In this document: piece after piece, positions 36,264 to 48,620 of the stretch
How positions within the stretch are numbered: the stretch's first letter is position 1
How the letters are laid out: the number at the start of each line of letters is the position of its first letter
Origin: Siphonodentalium dalli
Lineage: Eukaryota; Mollusca; Scaphopoda; Gadilida; Siphonodentaliidae
Assembly: GCA_032622095.1 (NCBI GenBank)
Contig: CP136063.1
Coordinates: forward strand, 206,075,934 to 206,139,933
Reading direction: 5' to 3'
DNA length: 64,000 bases
The notes under the pieces: generated by a model
Database searches by the model: none
Told to the model about the DNA's origin: nothing
Seen by the model: the letters and a program-made list of their open reading frames with translations, nothing else
Program-made: the position numbers and the translations under genes

Positions 36264-36336
36264 GTTGGTGAACTCTGCGAATCTGATGTTGCTTGCTCTG
36301 TGGGAGGAATGGAAACAACGTGCGAAGAAAGTGACA
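36264..36336 (+). CDS. SVEP1: SVEP1-like micro-exon: linker after Sushi 4, part 2 (73 bp)
   Basis: A very short exon, found through phase and splice sites: acceptor GCTCCCGCACTCAG|GTT, donor GACA|GTAAGT. It encodes VGELCESDVACSVGGMETTC followed by EESD, with three cysteines; residues 746-769. It begins in phase 0 and ends in phase 1, so it bridges the previous phase-0 donor and the next phase-1 acceptor. The Cys spacing resembles the equivalent region of vertebrate SVEP1. There is no similarity to the surrounding repeats. Confidence 0.82.
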
Positions 36337-36394
36337 GTAAGTTGATTTGTGTACTCTGTTTGAGCACCCAGTCCGTTCAGCTCACCAAGCCTGT

Positions 36395-36869
36395 TTAAAT
36401 GTACTCAATCCGATTAGAGGGTCCCCATATCATCAAGATACAACAACAACAACAACTTATCTTAAAAATACGCTTTAGTTATCAGAATCGATTAATTGCA
36501 ACAAAATAATGCTAACCACTATCAACTATGATATCACGTTTCATAAAACGTGTTATTTATCAATATTTTGTTAAACGAAATATGGCCGTATTATCACTAA
36601 AGTATCACGAAATTTTGCCGTATTACCACTTGTTTTCAGAGTTATCCATCTTCATCCGCAATTTTGACCGAGACCATCCTTTTGACGGCGTGTTTCTGGG
36701 CCACAAACAATTGAACATCTCGAGAAATAACAAACTTCAAAAATAGATATCGGATCACTCTGAGCTTTGATGGGTAGGTTCCCCGACTAAAAATCAAATA
36801 TTTTTATCCCCCCCCCCAAGCCAAAGAAATAGTAATTTAGGGGTGTTTAATCGGATTGAGTACCTTTAA
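36395..36869 (+). mobile_element. TTAA-bounded TIR element, copy 4
   Basis: Starts TTAAATGTACTCAATCCGAT and ends AATCGGATTGAGTACCTTTAA. TTAA is present at both ends. Confidence 0.8.
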
Positions 36870-37189
36870 TTAGCCATGCTATAGTTCTGTCAATATGTAC
36901 TACTGACCTACGTGTATGCTAGGTGTTGTTTTTTTTGTTATAGGGAGTTATCGTCGTTTGGGTCTCTATATATAAAAACGACGTTGCCGGCTGTTGTTGT
37001 TGTTGTTGTTGTGAAGAAAAAAAAGAAGACCAGGGATCTAACTTCACCCGATTGCATAGAAACCACCCCTTCGATCAGCAACTGACAAACGTACCTAGAT
37101 ACACAAACATACCTTACCCCTTTCTTTATTGAATGGATTCCCCTATCCATTTATAACAGTATATATATACATTGGAATGATCTATTATT

Positions 37190-37383
37190 TATATAGAGGG
37201 GTGTTCAGGAAATGTAAGCAGACGAAAGGACCATACACGTACAAAAGGATTCATATTCATTGGTGACAAATGTTCAGATAATACGTTCTTATGTGATTGT
37301 TTGTTGAACTTATTATGTGAACACTTCCTAATGGAACTACTCGTCAATGAATATTCAGTAAAGTGGGGATTAATACATATGAA
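37190..37383. mobile_element. Diverged relative of the 23176-23491 element
   Basis: Shares GTAAGCAGACGA, GGATTCATATTCATTGGTG, TTGTTGAACTTATTATGTGA and CTACTCGTCAATGAATATT with the copy at 23176-23491, but has only one or two TTCAGATAATACG-like units and a poor right end. Confidence 0.62.
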
Positions 37384-37535
37384 GAACGCACCACCGCGTG
37401 GTATACTGAATTGATAACTGAATGTGAGAGTCAAGTCAGTAAACAAGGGTTAACGTATTTACGTTGCAATGTTATTAGCCTTTAGACCTTGAATGCTATC
37501 ATAATCTCAGTTCCCGACCAAAATAATGAAAACTG

Positions 37536-37943
37536 CTTGAAATAGTGTGTCTGACATTTGCAGAATGAGGTCCCCAGAGGGTGAATTTAGTTACGCTACC
37601 CAGCACAGTAGGCTAGCGCACTAACTTCACCCTCTTGGTACCTCATTCTGCTGAGGCCTTAACTGCGATGGGATACCTAGGATCAGATTGAAATTCCCCA
37701 GTTGAAGTGTTAATTTAAAAGTCGCCTCGATTATGCATTTTATCTTCTGAAAATTAGGGGTTATAAACTGAACAGAAGGGAAAAAATTAAATAAAACAAT
37801 GTTAATTTGAGACTAGATACTTCCCAGAAGATGAGATGTAAGCATAATGAGGTCCCCAGAGGGTGAATTTAGTGTGGGGGTAGTGTCCATAAATTCACCC
37901 TCTGTGTGCCTCATTCTGCAAATGACAGACACACTATTTCAAG
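37536..37943. mobile_element. TIR element ending 40 bp before exon 37984-38214
   Basis: TIR CTTGAAATAGTGTGTCTG at the left and its complement at the right, followed inward by CATTTGCAGAATGAGG. It is ~408 bp and homologous to the interrupted element at 7925-10266. Confidence 0.82.
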
Positions 37944-37983
37944 ACTTGAATAATGCAACTCATTGCATTTTGCTTTCCTCCAG

Positions 37984-38214
37984 ATTTCAACAAAATTAGT
38001 TTAATCGTCAGTCGAAGAAAACGGAGCCTGACAGGGAGAAAACACCGAGAGGTCGAGATTATCGCCGCACATAATCATACGGTGGAGCAGGGGAATACTG
38101 GTGATGAACACATGCCAAGCTACACTGAGCACACGACGCCATTGTTGACACCACTTCTGGACACGGACGTCACAGAAGCCGTATCGAAGTTGAAATTCAA
38201 CTTTAACCTTCAGG
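37984..38214 (+). CDS. SVEP1: SVEP1-like exon: linker with RRKR basic cleavage-type motif
   Basis: Phase 1-1 exon, residues 771-846. Acceptor TTGCTTTCCTCCAG|AT, donor CTTCAG|GTAAAT. It has no cysteines. SRRKRSL at 38010-38030 matches the furin-type consensus R-x-K/R-R with a following Ser. The rest is hydrophilic and Thr/His/Glu-rich, including an NHT sequon, and closes with AVSKLKFNFNLQ. I recall a basic R-x-K-R sequence at the same place in human SVEP1, just before the helix preceding the GCC2/GCC3 repeats. A TIR element ends 40 bp upstream. Confidence 0.88.
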
Positions 38215-39337
38215 GTAAATCACAAGACTGGGGTTACTAATTTCAAAGTGCTGAACATAGAAGTGTCCCATCCAATATTAAACAAAATTAGTCACAATCG
38301 CTCACCGGGTTAATGATCAGGGGCATCTGATTATATCAATGCATATCGACATGGAAAGGCTAAGATTTAAATAGTCAACACGACCCAGCAAAAAGAACAC
38401 ATACACACGATATACGATAAGAATAAGCATGAAGTAATATTTTATGAACGTTCTATGATATCCGTCTCTGATGGACAATGCAACCATACACGAAGTTGGT
38501 ATTTTGATTCTTTGGATGGGCGCCGGCCAGACTTGATAATTTAGTATTATTTCTGGTATAACAGCAGACACATACTACATGTTGTTTTGTTGTGTAAAAT
38601 TGGACGGGCAAATTTATCATATTATTTTTCTTCAGCCAGGCATAAGATCTAAGCAACATAGACAAATCAAACTTTTCGTATTCAATAGTGTGGTTAAAAC
38701 ATACCTTGGTTCCGAACTACTATAGGTTGTGGCGTCCACGCGCCTGCACTTTGCCACCTCTTCGAGATATGAATTTAATCAAACAACCTGAAACATCTGT
38801 TAAAGATTATATATTAAGGTTAATGTCTCACCGACCACAAATCATAAAATTTCCATAAAACACACACTAATGTTTCACTGTTTACACCTCCGATTATCTT
38901 TCTTACCGGACAGCCTCGATACAATTTATAAACGATCTATAAACTCAGGCTATAAACTTAAATACATTTTACTGACGCCTGAAAAGAATGTAAAAGCTGC
39001 TGCAGGAATCAGCAGGTTATTTTTGAAAAATATGCTTGAAGTCAGAAGTGTGCTCGTAATCATATCTAACAATGGCTAGCAATTATATAAATGTAAAACT
39101 GCATAAAACGTTTTGAGCAGAAAATATATATTTTTTAAATTAAATCAAATTTGATTTCAGTTGTATCGTTATGAAAATCACAAAAACTTAAATATGACAC
39201 GGATCTAGTAAAACAATTGGCTTACTGGTATGAATATAATACTTAAAAGTGTAGTTGATGAAGTTTAGTTTCTTTTGAAAACCAGGAAATGTCTGCATGG
39301 AAGATTCAGTTCTTGACAAAAAAGTTGTTCTTTGCAG

Positions 39338-39562
39338 GTTATGTTAACAGATCGGGGGATCCTCTAGAGGATTACAGACGCCAGCGATTGGCTAAAGAGA
39401 ATTTACAGACGATAGCGAGAACGCTGAAAGATGACGCTAAATCCGGTCGCTTTATCCTCGAACTATCAGGAGAGACGCTCGAATTCACAGATATCGCTGT
39501 CGATGGCGGCGTTCCCAAGTTACGATGCGAACCTGGAACCATTCTGATCGGCGATTCATGTG
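39338..39562 (+). CDS. SVEP1: SVEP1-like exon: helical region before GCC2/GCC3 repeats
   Basis: Phase 1-1 exon, residues 848-921. Acceptor TTCTTTGCAG|GT, donor ATGTG|GTGAGT. The first half (DPLEDYRRQRLAKENLQTIA...LKDDAKSG) is a charged predicted helix. The second half (FILELSGETLEFTDIAV...) looks like a beta pair and ends in CEPGTILIGDSC, the start of the first CxPG...C ephrin-receptor-like unit. SVEP1 has the same change from helix to CxPG. The frame is open across both junctions. Confidence 0.9.
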
Positions 39563-40969
39563 GTGAGTCGATTTCAATGACGTTAATAGAAGGTCCCCGG
39601 CGGGGAAGGTGAAACTTTTGAAGTTCCAAATGTGCTTCACCGGGAGACGACAACATTTCCATCTTGAAAAATCCATTTGCACCCATAAATTCAGTGGAAG
39701 ACCCACAGTCAGATTTCACGGACGCGCCGTCCGCAACTCCTTCGAGAATCGATTAAGATGTGCGTTCTTTCTTATGTATTTCCAACTAAAATCACCTAAA
39801 CCCTATAGAAATTCCAACTTCGAAATTGTTAAGTTGTAATTGAATAAGTGAAACACGTTATAGTTATATACAGACAAATTGCCAAATCACCACGTTTTTG
39901 TAGATTGATAGTCCCCCCCCCCCCCCCCACCCATTTCTAGAGTTTCCATCTTAAGAAATCTATTTGCACCTACATATTCAGTTGTTCAAGATCCACAGTC
40001 ACATTTGCCAAACTTTCCTTTGGTTACCAGACAAAAGGAAAACAATCTGAGCAAGAGTATTCTCTATTCCCACCAAATAGCCACAGCATGCAGAGGGTTT
40101 CACATCACTATAACCTGGGCAACGCCGCGTAACGCTGCTATAGTAACTTATATTTACACGCAACCGAGTCCCCTTGCATATTAAAATAGCATTTAACGTC
40201 TATTTCCAACGTTATTGTCGTAGCTCGTTGCAAGTTGCGTCTACACAGCATGGAAGCAAGTAGGGGCTAGCGAGTAACGTCACGTGACGTCCATGTAATT
40301 GAGATCAACAACGTCCCACATTCATGTGTGAGTGTAAATATAGCATTATAATTACACCTCTATATGTTTCTCCTTCATTTTCCTCGCCTTAGTTACTTGT
40401 CCATTGTATTAAGTGACCGAGTCACCGTTGTATGCATTCTGGAAGGGTTAACTGGCAACATTCGCGCGAGTCGATTGACCCAATTGAGAATTTACCTCGA
40501 GTGTTTATGGTGTGTCCTTGGTTACCGATCCTTTCTTGGTGAATTGAAAGTGTTCGCTTCAAAGTAAAAACTGATAGCTTCGTTGCATTTTTTTTATAAT
40601 AAAAGATGACAAACAAATATTTATCTCCAAATTGTTGTCAAATAACATGGATAACAGTTGCTGGCTTCGCCTGTAACAATTACATGGTTAGCAGCCTAAT
40701 GCGAATCGACAAACTTCAAATTCTATTTTCAAAGGCATAATTCCACATTCCTGATATATTGCAGAATGACAATGCATTAGACGGATTCAGATAAAATTCA
40801 TAAAGTATCTAATTTGTATTTTACAATTCGAAAAGTAATTTTTAATGGCACAATTGTTGGTTGTTCCTCCGCGTCAGTTCATTTTATTTGCATTCAAGTC
40901 GATCTTGACTTGAGCTTCGCGAATTTATACAAAATGTTGTTCTGCCACTTACAATTTTATAAGCCCATA

Positions 40970-41347
40970 AGGCGACACCAATTTTTAAGTCTGGTTTACG
41001 AACACCTCCTACAACTTTTTTTCAATTTCATGAAAAAAATAAAACTTTTTTCTCCCAATTTTTTTTACACGCGTACTGATTTTCATGTGCTGTCGCATCC
41101 GGGTCTGCTTATGATCATTTACAGATCCATATTTTCATGTATTTCATGACAAGAAATGTCTTGTTTGGTTCAGAATTTCATTCAAATACATTTTTTCCAC
41201 AATTTTTGTAAAATTTATGTAAAATTCCACGATTTACTTGATATAAATTGGGGGGACATTTTTTTTATTTTTATTTGTTTCCCTCCTGCATCTACGTTTT
41301 TCTCTCCCCACATGTTCGTAAACCAGACTTAAAAATTGGTGTCGCCT
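40970..41347. mobile_element. TIR element, ~34 bp ends
   Basis: GGCGACACCAATTTTTAAGT then CTGGTTTACGAAC at the left, the complement at the right. The interior is T-rich. Confidence 0.82.
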
Positions 41348-41391
41348 AAATGCAACAAAAAATACCTTGATTGCATATATATTTTTCTATA

Positions 41392-41490
41392 TTTCGTTGC
41401 ATGCTTCTGTAACTATGCGTATTTCGTCTCATGCTTCTGTAACTATGCGTATTTCGTCGCATGCTTCTGTAACTATGCATATTTCGTTCA
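41392..41490 (+). repeat. 30 bp unit x3 before GCC2/GCC3 repeat 1 acceptor
   Basis: GCATGCTTCTGTAACTATGC then GTATTTCGTC, three times with minor changes. The third copy merges into the acceptor CGTTCACAG. Confidence 0.88.
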
Positions 41491-41493
41491 CAG

Positions 41494-41655
41494 CGAAATG
41501 CCCCCGCGGCACCTTCTACAATGTCATCTGGAAAGTATGTCAGAACTGCAAAGTTGGGACCTTCCAGAAGGAAGAGGGAAAGTTGACTTGCTCCGTTTGC
41601 CCGACAAAAACCTCAACACACGGCAACAGTTCCCGGAGCGAAAATGAGTGCAAAG
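41494..41655 (+). CDS. SVEP1: SVEP1-like exon: GCC2/GCC3 repeat 1
   Basis: Ephrin-receptor-like repeat in a 162 bp phase 1-1 exon, residues 923-975. Acceptor TTTCGTTCACAG|CG, donor CAAAG|GTAATG. The pattern KCPRGTFYN...CQNCKVGTFQKEEG...CSVCPTKTSTHGNSS...EC is the standard six-Cys GCC2/GCC3 unit. NSS is a possible glycosylation site. A 30 bp unit is present three times immediately upstream and runs into the acceptor. Confidence 0.94.
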
Positions 41656-41949
41656 GTAATGGAATTATAATTAGTCCAGGAGATCGACCCCAAGAAATAA
41701 CAAATGTTGTTCATTTTGACGGACAAGTGCTATCCAGTCTATTTTTGTAGTAAAATATATGTAGATTACGAAAATCCATGATAGCAGTGGTGAATTTGTA
41801 GATTAATTGGCGAAAAACATGTTTTTATTGACCTACCCGACGACCGAAAATAGAAGTAGTACTACTAGTATTCAGAGAGCTAATATTGGTACCCTTGCAC
41901 CCCTTGGGACTTAACTTCGCCCCACTCATTTTGTTCCTTATTATGTCCT

Positions 41950-42610
41950 TCAACTTTTAAGCAATGTTAACAAGAAAAAAAAGTGGCCATATAGACTCCA
42001 GACAAAATGGCGTCCACCATGGCCGCTGTTTTTCAGACCAGACTCTAAGTCAGTTTTATGCAAATTATAGCGGTAAAAATCTTGTAAAATGTATACAAAT
42101 GTATATATTTTCATGAAGGTAAGACATAATGTCACTTTTTTGGGGCAAAATTGAAACTCACCATCCAAGATGGCCACCAAAATGGCCGCCGGAAGTTTAA
42201 ATATTACTTTTTTATTTACAAATATCTTCTAGATCGATTCATGATGTTTGGAACTGGTTGAGTAATGTGACTTTATTTTGTATTTTTTATATTAACTGAT
42301 CATTGGGGCAATTTAATATGCACTTTTTGGGGTCCTAACCCCTTCCGTTCCCTCAAAAATACGAATTTACAGAATGCGGTATAAAATTTCACACAAAAAC
42401 ATCACAATTGGGATTCTAGTCATATTTTAACAAGAATTGAACATAACTTTGTAATGTAAGTGATGCACATGATTACCTATGGATATTCCAACTCAATGGA
42501 CCCACAATTCTTACTTTGGCTCAAAATGGCTGCCAAAATGGCCGCCAAAATATGGAAAATGGTAAATATTGCCCCAGCATGTCCTGCAATCGATTACTAG
42601 TTGTGGATGA
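41950..42610 (+). repeat. CAAGATGGCC-type dispersed repeat, copy 2
   Basis: Second copy of 697-1375; about the same length, diverged. Confidence 0.78.
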
Positions 42611-42859
42611 TGTACAAAATTGGCTATTCTGCCTTCTATACATTGAATACTAACATGTTTGATGTACCATGGTTAGTTGTTACTATTGTCACAACTGACA
42701 TCACCAAAAATATTGGACTTTTCTCTCAAAAACTTGACTTAAATATCGGCAAAAATTAACTTTTCATGTTTGGACTATTTTTTCAATTAAAATGTAACTA
42801 TCTTTGGGTTGAAAGGTGTTTATTGTTTTGGTGTATCTTAAATGTGTCACACTGTGGTA

Positions 42860-43880
42860 TTTATAGACCAAATTGTTCGCCCGATTTTGACAGAACTGTA
42901 TACTCTCATTAAGTAGACATGGATAAACTTTTTATATGCAGCCTGTGTCAGGGAGGACGCAGTTATATAGGAGTGGGTGTAATATAGTGTGTCATGTTGA
43001 CGTATTTCTCGATGGGTTAATATATAATGCTATGCTAATTATGGTCTGAAATGACTAATATCGAGATTTCTGGTGACCATTCAACGTTTGATACCATTTG
43101 ATGTCCCGATGGGTATATTCTTGGAGTTCTGACATGTCACGAAGCTTCGGTACATGTCACGAAGCTTCAGTACATAGGATGAAAAACCGCCACAGATTAG
43201 GGGTTAATGATGCAAGGTCACATTTTTCGCCAGATTTCGACAGAACTATATACTTTCTTTAAGTAAACATGGATAAACGTCTTGTATGTAGCACTGTGTC
43301 AGGGATGAAGTAAAGCAGTCATATAGGGTGGGTGTAATATAGTGTGTCATTTTGACATAATTACACCATGGATTAATATATATTACTATGATAGTTACGA
43401 TCTGAAATGACTGATATCGAAGTTTATGATGACCATTCAACGTTTGGTGCCATTTGACGGTACGTGTCACGAAGCTTCGGTAAATTGGATGAAAAATCGC
43501 CCCAGATTTGGGGTTAACGATGCGAGGTCACATTTTTCACCAGATTTTGACGGAACTGTATAGTCTCATTAAGTAGACATCGATAATCTTCTTACATGTA
43601 GCCCTGTGTCAGAGAGGGAGCAGTTATATAGGGGTGGGTGTAATATAGTGTGTCATTATGACATATTCCTCGATGGGTTAATATCGATGCTAATTATGAT
43701 CTGAAATTATTAATATTCGGGTTTCTGGTCACCATTCAACGTTTGTTATCGGTGCCATATGATGTCCTGTGGTGGTATATTCCTGGAGTTCTGACACGCC
43801 ACGAAGCTTCGCTACATGGCACGAAGCTTCGGTACATTGGATGAAAAACCGCCACAGGTTTGGGTTTAAGGATACATTGT
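42860..43880 (+). repeat. ~330 bp tandem repeat, three units
   Basis: Units share TTTTGACAGAACTGTATA, GTAATATAGTGTGTCAT, ACCATTCAACGTTTG and CACGAAGCTTCGGTACAT. Unit starts are near 42885, 43225 and 43545. GTGTAATATAGTGTGTCAT is the best-conserved word. Confidence 0.82.
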
Positions 43881-46017
43881 CAATTTTTTTGCCACAGCGC
43901 TGGGGGATAAGTACCCAGGGCCACATGATTCTTCTTATTTCGATATTACTGTATACTGTTATTAATAACGATACACCTTGATTAACTTCATGTTGAATGA
44001 AGCAGTCACAGTATAATTTTCTATTATTGAACATTTAACTTGAATGTCACGAATAATCGGTACATTCGTGTTTTTGTTTCGACGCCGACTGTATGCATAC
44101 ATCGGATTTAAATATAGTAATATATGAATACTAATTAATGTACCGAAGCTTCGTATCTATAGGTTACAAACACCTAATTATTTTCCATAGATGACAGTGT
44201 TAACTAAAAATCCCTCCGGCCATGGGTTAAGCCTATTTGAACTTCAAGTGGTCAATTTTTCCTTAGAACGTCATCCGTTGCACCAGTATGTGACAACAAA
44301 CGCGCCCTTTTCGGTATTTTTTTTCAAACGATAATCTTGCATTTCTACAACTACCCCATTTACTGCACATAAATCAGCAGCATAACAATATACAGACCCC
44401 TTCCATATTTCCCTCAATGATAATCAACCAATCAGCAGCCAGATGTTTTTGTTATGCTGACTCGAGTTTCCCCACACAACTTCAAGAAGCGTAACTCTAT
44501 ATAATTAGTTGCTTGTAACATATTGTAAAGAAAATCGAACTTTGATCGTGTAAACCGCGCCAATTTTACAAAAAACAGCTTCACTGTGGTACGATAGAAA
44601 TATAGGAGTCATTGGACATCCTATTATCTCCCAGTGGTCCTTTAACCCACATACCCCGTTTTAAAATTTATTTGGGTAAGAAATAACACCGATACTCTAT
44701 TCCTGATAACTCTGGAAGCACAGTTTAGTAGAAAGATACTAATGTCCCATGTCATGCTTGTCATATACATATATACTGCACAGTGCTGCACAGTGTCGCA
44801 TGCCCCATGTCCATCCACTCTCTAATGAGAATATTATGACCACAAATGTGATCACACCCAAAATTCAGGATTTTTCATCATAATTTAATTTGTAAAATCC
44901 GACTCGCGTGCATAACGCACATGATAGAAAGGCATATGTATAAGTTTTGAAAACTAGTTACGTATATCTACCATACGCCTTAAGAAATTGATCTAATTTT
45001 GAACAGTACAATGTTTAATTGGATTTGAATTAGACCCCCCTCAACTTAGAAAACAAGTAGAAACCTTCTTAAATCCATTTAAAAACATTGTAGAAGACAA
45101 GTTGTAAATTATTAACACTATTAAAATAATTAATGGCGAATTTAACCATTAAAATCATACTAAGATGAAATGGTTGCAATTTGGACGATTTTGCATAATT
45201 ATTTTTTTTTAAATGGGAAAAATAATTTTTTTTTTTTTTAATTCTTCAATTTGTTTTAGCACGATTAGTTATTTAACATTATTAACACAATTACTATTCA
45301 ACTTAATCACCAAAATCACACTAAAATGAAATGGTTACAAATTGAAAAAAAATTTGAAAAATTTGGGCTAAAAACGTAGAAAAATGCCCAAAAAATCGCA
45401 AAAACCAAAGAAGGCTACAAATTTGTTCTTGCTATCATAATGTTTCTTCATTACCATACCTAAATAACATGGTCGCAGCTTGTCCGTCAATATGAGCAAC
45501 ACTACTTCCCGATCTCCTGGACTAAATGCCATTTGAAGTTATAACTCTGTGAAACCGAAGCGTCGGAGATAATGCCCAATATTGGCCATAAATAAGTACT
45601 TAAATGGTCCGTTAACCAAGCAACTAGCATTGAAACACTATTTTAATATTTTAATCATCCGAAATCCCAAAGCATATGTTGATGTGCAACGGAACAGAGC
45701 ATAATAGCAGATACTCTATATTATTTATGAGATGTGATCGTTTGGAATTTATACCGACGTCATAAAAATAAAAACAACGAATGTCCTAGTAAAGCCTCGA
45801 CCTTTTGAAAGTTGTCATAATTATTGTAATGCACAGCGGACTCGTATTATGTATAGTGCATAGAACACATATGTAGACGGTAACTTAGATTTTTGAATCA
45901 GACCATCGTAATTTCGTGTAAAGTTGATTCATGCATAAGTAAATAATAATGAAAATGCTACACTTCTATAAGCCAACATTAATCCATTCACATGTCCTTT
46001 TCTATGACTGCATCCCG

Positions 46018-46247
46018 AACCCTTTCTATACTAAATGGACTCTCCTACTCAGTCAGAAAAGTAGACAATGAAATGGTCTGTTATTCATCTGGAGGGGTTT
46101 TCACGAAAATAAGCTGACCACAGATAATAAAAGAGCAGGAGTCCTATTTGAGGGAAATGTTTAGATAGTTGTCATTGTTGACCTTATTATCTGAATATTT
46201 CCTAAAGGAACTACTCGTCAATGAGTATTTAGAATAGAAAGGGTTAC
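46018..46247. mobile_element. TIR element related to 59773-60011
   Basis: Ends AACCCTTTCTATACTAAATGG (left) and TTTAGAATAGAAAGGGTTA (right), with internal CTACTCGTCAATGAGTATTT shared with 23176-23491 and 37190-37383. Confidence 0.72.
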
Positions 46248-46393
46248 AGAAATGGGTTTGTTTCTCAACCAGGCTTGTACATAACTTTATTAAACAACTG
46301 CATATCTCTTCATAATCTGTCACGTGGCAGATTGGAAGTCGGTAGTTTATCTGCTTTCCACTAAGTTTGTTGAGTTACAGTATACACGGTGGG

Positions 46394-46868
46394 GAATCAC
46401 GTGGTTTCGAGTTGATGAGTATCACGCATTCAAAATGGCCGAAGCGATCTAAAATGCGACTAGAAGCAAGGAAAAGGTAGTAAACTAAGATATGACATAT
46501 TACATAGTATTTTAACAGCTACGAACAGATGCTATACTATCTTTCAAACAAGCTGATACCTCATTTATGTCCAAATTCACATTTGTTTGCTCAAACATTC
46601 TGACCAAAGTTGTCAGTCGAAGGATTTTCCAAGATGTTGGACTGGTGTATTCCACGCACCTCCGACTGTCAACTTTGGTCAGAATGTTATAGAAAACCAT
46701 TAACTATTTCCGAACAAATAAGGTATCAAATTGTTTCAAAAATAAACCAGCATATGCTCGTCACAGTCAAACTGCTGTGTTTGGTATCAGTTCCTCGTAT
46801 ATTATGATTTTGCGCGTTTGCACATTTTGAATGCGTGGTACTCACCATCCTCGAAACCACGTGATTCC
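46394..46868. mobile_element. TIR element with an inner inverted repeat
   Basis: The ends AATCACGTGGTTTCGAG and CTCGAAACCACGTGATT are perfect. CGCATTCAAAATG pairs further in. An inner repeat, CTGACCAAAGTTG/CAACTTTGGTCAG, brackets 46601-46684. Confidence 0.8.
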
Positions 46869-46928
46869 GATACATATATCAACCATGCTTAACTTCGAAC
46901 ATCCTAATTGCTGTCAACATCATATAGT

Positions 46929-47125
46929 ACAGTAATGCCCGAAGTATATTACCCTTTAACCACAGCAGAATTATGGGAAATTTTTCAGGATCTAATCTAA
47001 ATATGGCTTATTGTCATCGAGAGCTTTCCGATGAATGGCAGCAAGCCATATTTCCCGACTAAATCCTGAAAAAATTCCCATAATTCTCGTGTGGTTTAGG
47101 GGTCGATTGTTTAGGACATTACTGT
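46929..47125. mobile_element. ACAGTAATGCC MITE, full copy
   Basis: TIR ACAGTAATGCCC and GGACATTACTGT, long hairpin arms (AATTATGGGAAATTTTTCAG and complement). Confidence 0.82.
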
Positions 47126-47965
47126 ATGTGCCCGAAAGCGCCAACACTCTACCAGTGAATATGTACGCCATAAACTTAATTGTGCACGCAAATATTCACG
47201 GAAAGAGAACGTAAGAACTTTTGGGGTTTATATTTATTTTGCCAAAAGTAAATTGAGGAGCTACGCTCCCCAATTATAATAATTTGATAAATACAATCAA
47301 TCGTAATTTGAACTAATTTCATATTCAATCATCAATGACAATGTAATTCATCATGATAATGATTTTCCAAATCAAATTCATCTGTATTCAAACGAATCAT
47401 AGTTTCCTACAAATTTCACGATAAACAATATTGTAAATTAATCAAATCAGATCTGAGTCAACAATTACAATATATATATGGGCTGAAGTAGATCATACAT
47501 ATATCCAATTATTATATTTTAAACATATTTTTGGCTAAATCTGCCAGTTCTCATCCAAATGTAAAAATTTGGGGAAGCTATGGGCGGGTGGGAAAGAAAT
47601 GATTCGCGCGCTTTGTCGCTCAAAATTCGAATGAATTATTACCTGTAATTAGGACGGAAGTCAAACGAAACTACTATCAACAAAAACGACCAATCAACGT
47701 CTTTGTTGTAAAGAGGAGCTATGACGTACAGCCGATTCTGATTGGATTGGAAATGATGAACTAAAATAACTGACTAATGGAAAGCCCCGATACGCAAAGC
47801 CTCGGGATTCGTGCACATGTTCGAACTTCAGAAAGATGGATTGCGTTCTCATTTTTCCAGAACATTACCGCTTTTAAGATTTTTAGCAACCTATCAGCCG
47901 TATGCCCGTATATATACAACTTGCCCGCAGGTTCATAGTAATTCTACTGATACGTCATATTTCAG

Positions 47966-48127
47966 ATCTATGCCTACCGGGAACATTTTCGTCAGACGGC
48001 CTGGAACGATGCGAAACGTGTCACGTGGGTTTCTTCCAGCACAGATACGGTCAGACGTCCTGCGTCAAATGTCCAGGAAAACGAACAACGTTAAAGCGTG
48101 GAACGAGGCAGAAGACGGAATGCAATT
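47966..48127 (+). CDS. SVEP1: SVEP1-like exon: GCC2/GCC3 repeat 2
   Basis: Second unit of 162 bp, phase 1-1, residues 977-1029. Acceptor CATATTTCAG|AT, donor GCAATT|GTATGT. Pattern LCLPGTFSSDGLERCETCHVG then FFQHRYGQTSCVKCPGKRTT...EC. Six cysteines. The identical length to repeats 1 and 3 suggests descent by exon duplication. The donor has T rather than G at its last exon base, so it is weaker than its neighbours. Confidence 0.94.
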
Positions 48128-48620
48128 GTATGTACTAGCACACAAATATAGCATTTACGTTGTTTTTCGGAAATAAACTCGTCCCGAATTAAGGAGTAAA
48201 TATTTAAAAGTGTGCCTAGTTCAGTAGTGCAAATAAACATTCAATATTCAATATGATGTTGCCCAGTTCAGATATTGATTTTCCATCCCAGAAATACTTA
48301 ATTCTATCTGTAGTTCATATTTTATATTCGTCCATCTTGTTTCTCGTCCATCGGAAGCTGTCGACGATTGTCTTCACAGATTAATCATTTGCGTGAACAA
48401 AGCTGATTGAAAAATCAATTGAACAAACTCCGTTAATGGTCGGTTATGGTGGCCAGCTGGGATTCGGTTATGAACCTATAACCAATGATTCATCTCAGCC
48501 CATTTTGCTCATGCGACAGGCATATCATGAACACTCTATATAATACAGGAAAAATATATATGCATGGGTGTTTGTGTTAACAAATGATATTAATAATGAA
48601 ATGACTTCAATCAAGAGAAA

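Larger units (their letters stand above)
36337..41493 (+). other. Introns from exon 36264-36336 to GCC2/GCC3 repeat 1
   Basis: Contains a TTAA-bounded element (36395-36869), a (TTG)n run at about 36985-37010, TE fragments (37190-37383, 37536-37943), a poly-C tract at about 39913-39930, a TIR element (40970-41347) and a 30 bp triplicate (41392-41490). Nothing nameable in 38215-39337 and 39940-40960. Confidence 0.55.
41656..47965 (+). other. 6.3 kb intron between GCC2/GCC3 repeats 1 and 2
   Basis: Contains the second CAAGATGGCC-type repeat (41950-42610), a three-unit ~330 bp tandem repeat (about 42860-43880), a TIR element (46018-46247), a foldback (46394-46868) and a MITE (46929-47125). 44040-45950 is A+T-rich with long T runs near 45206-45240 and no nameable feature; the same holds for 47130-47965. 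Confidence 0.55.
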
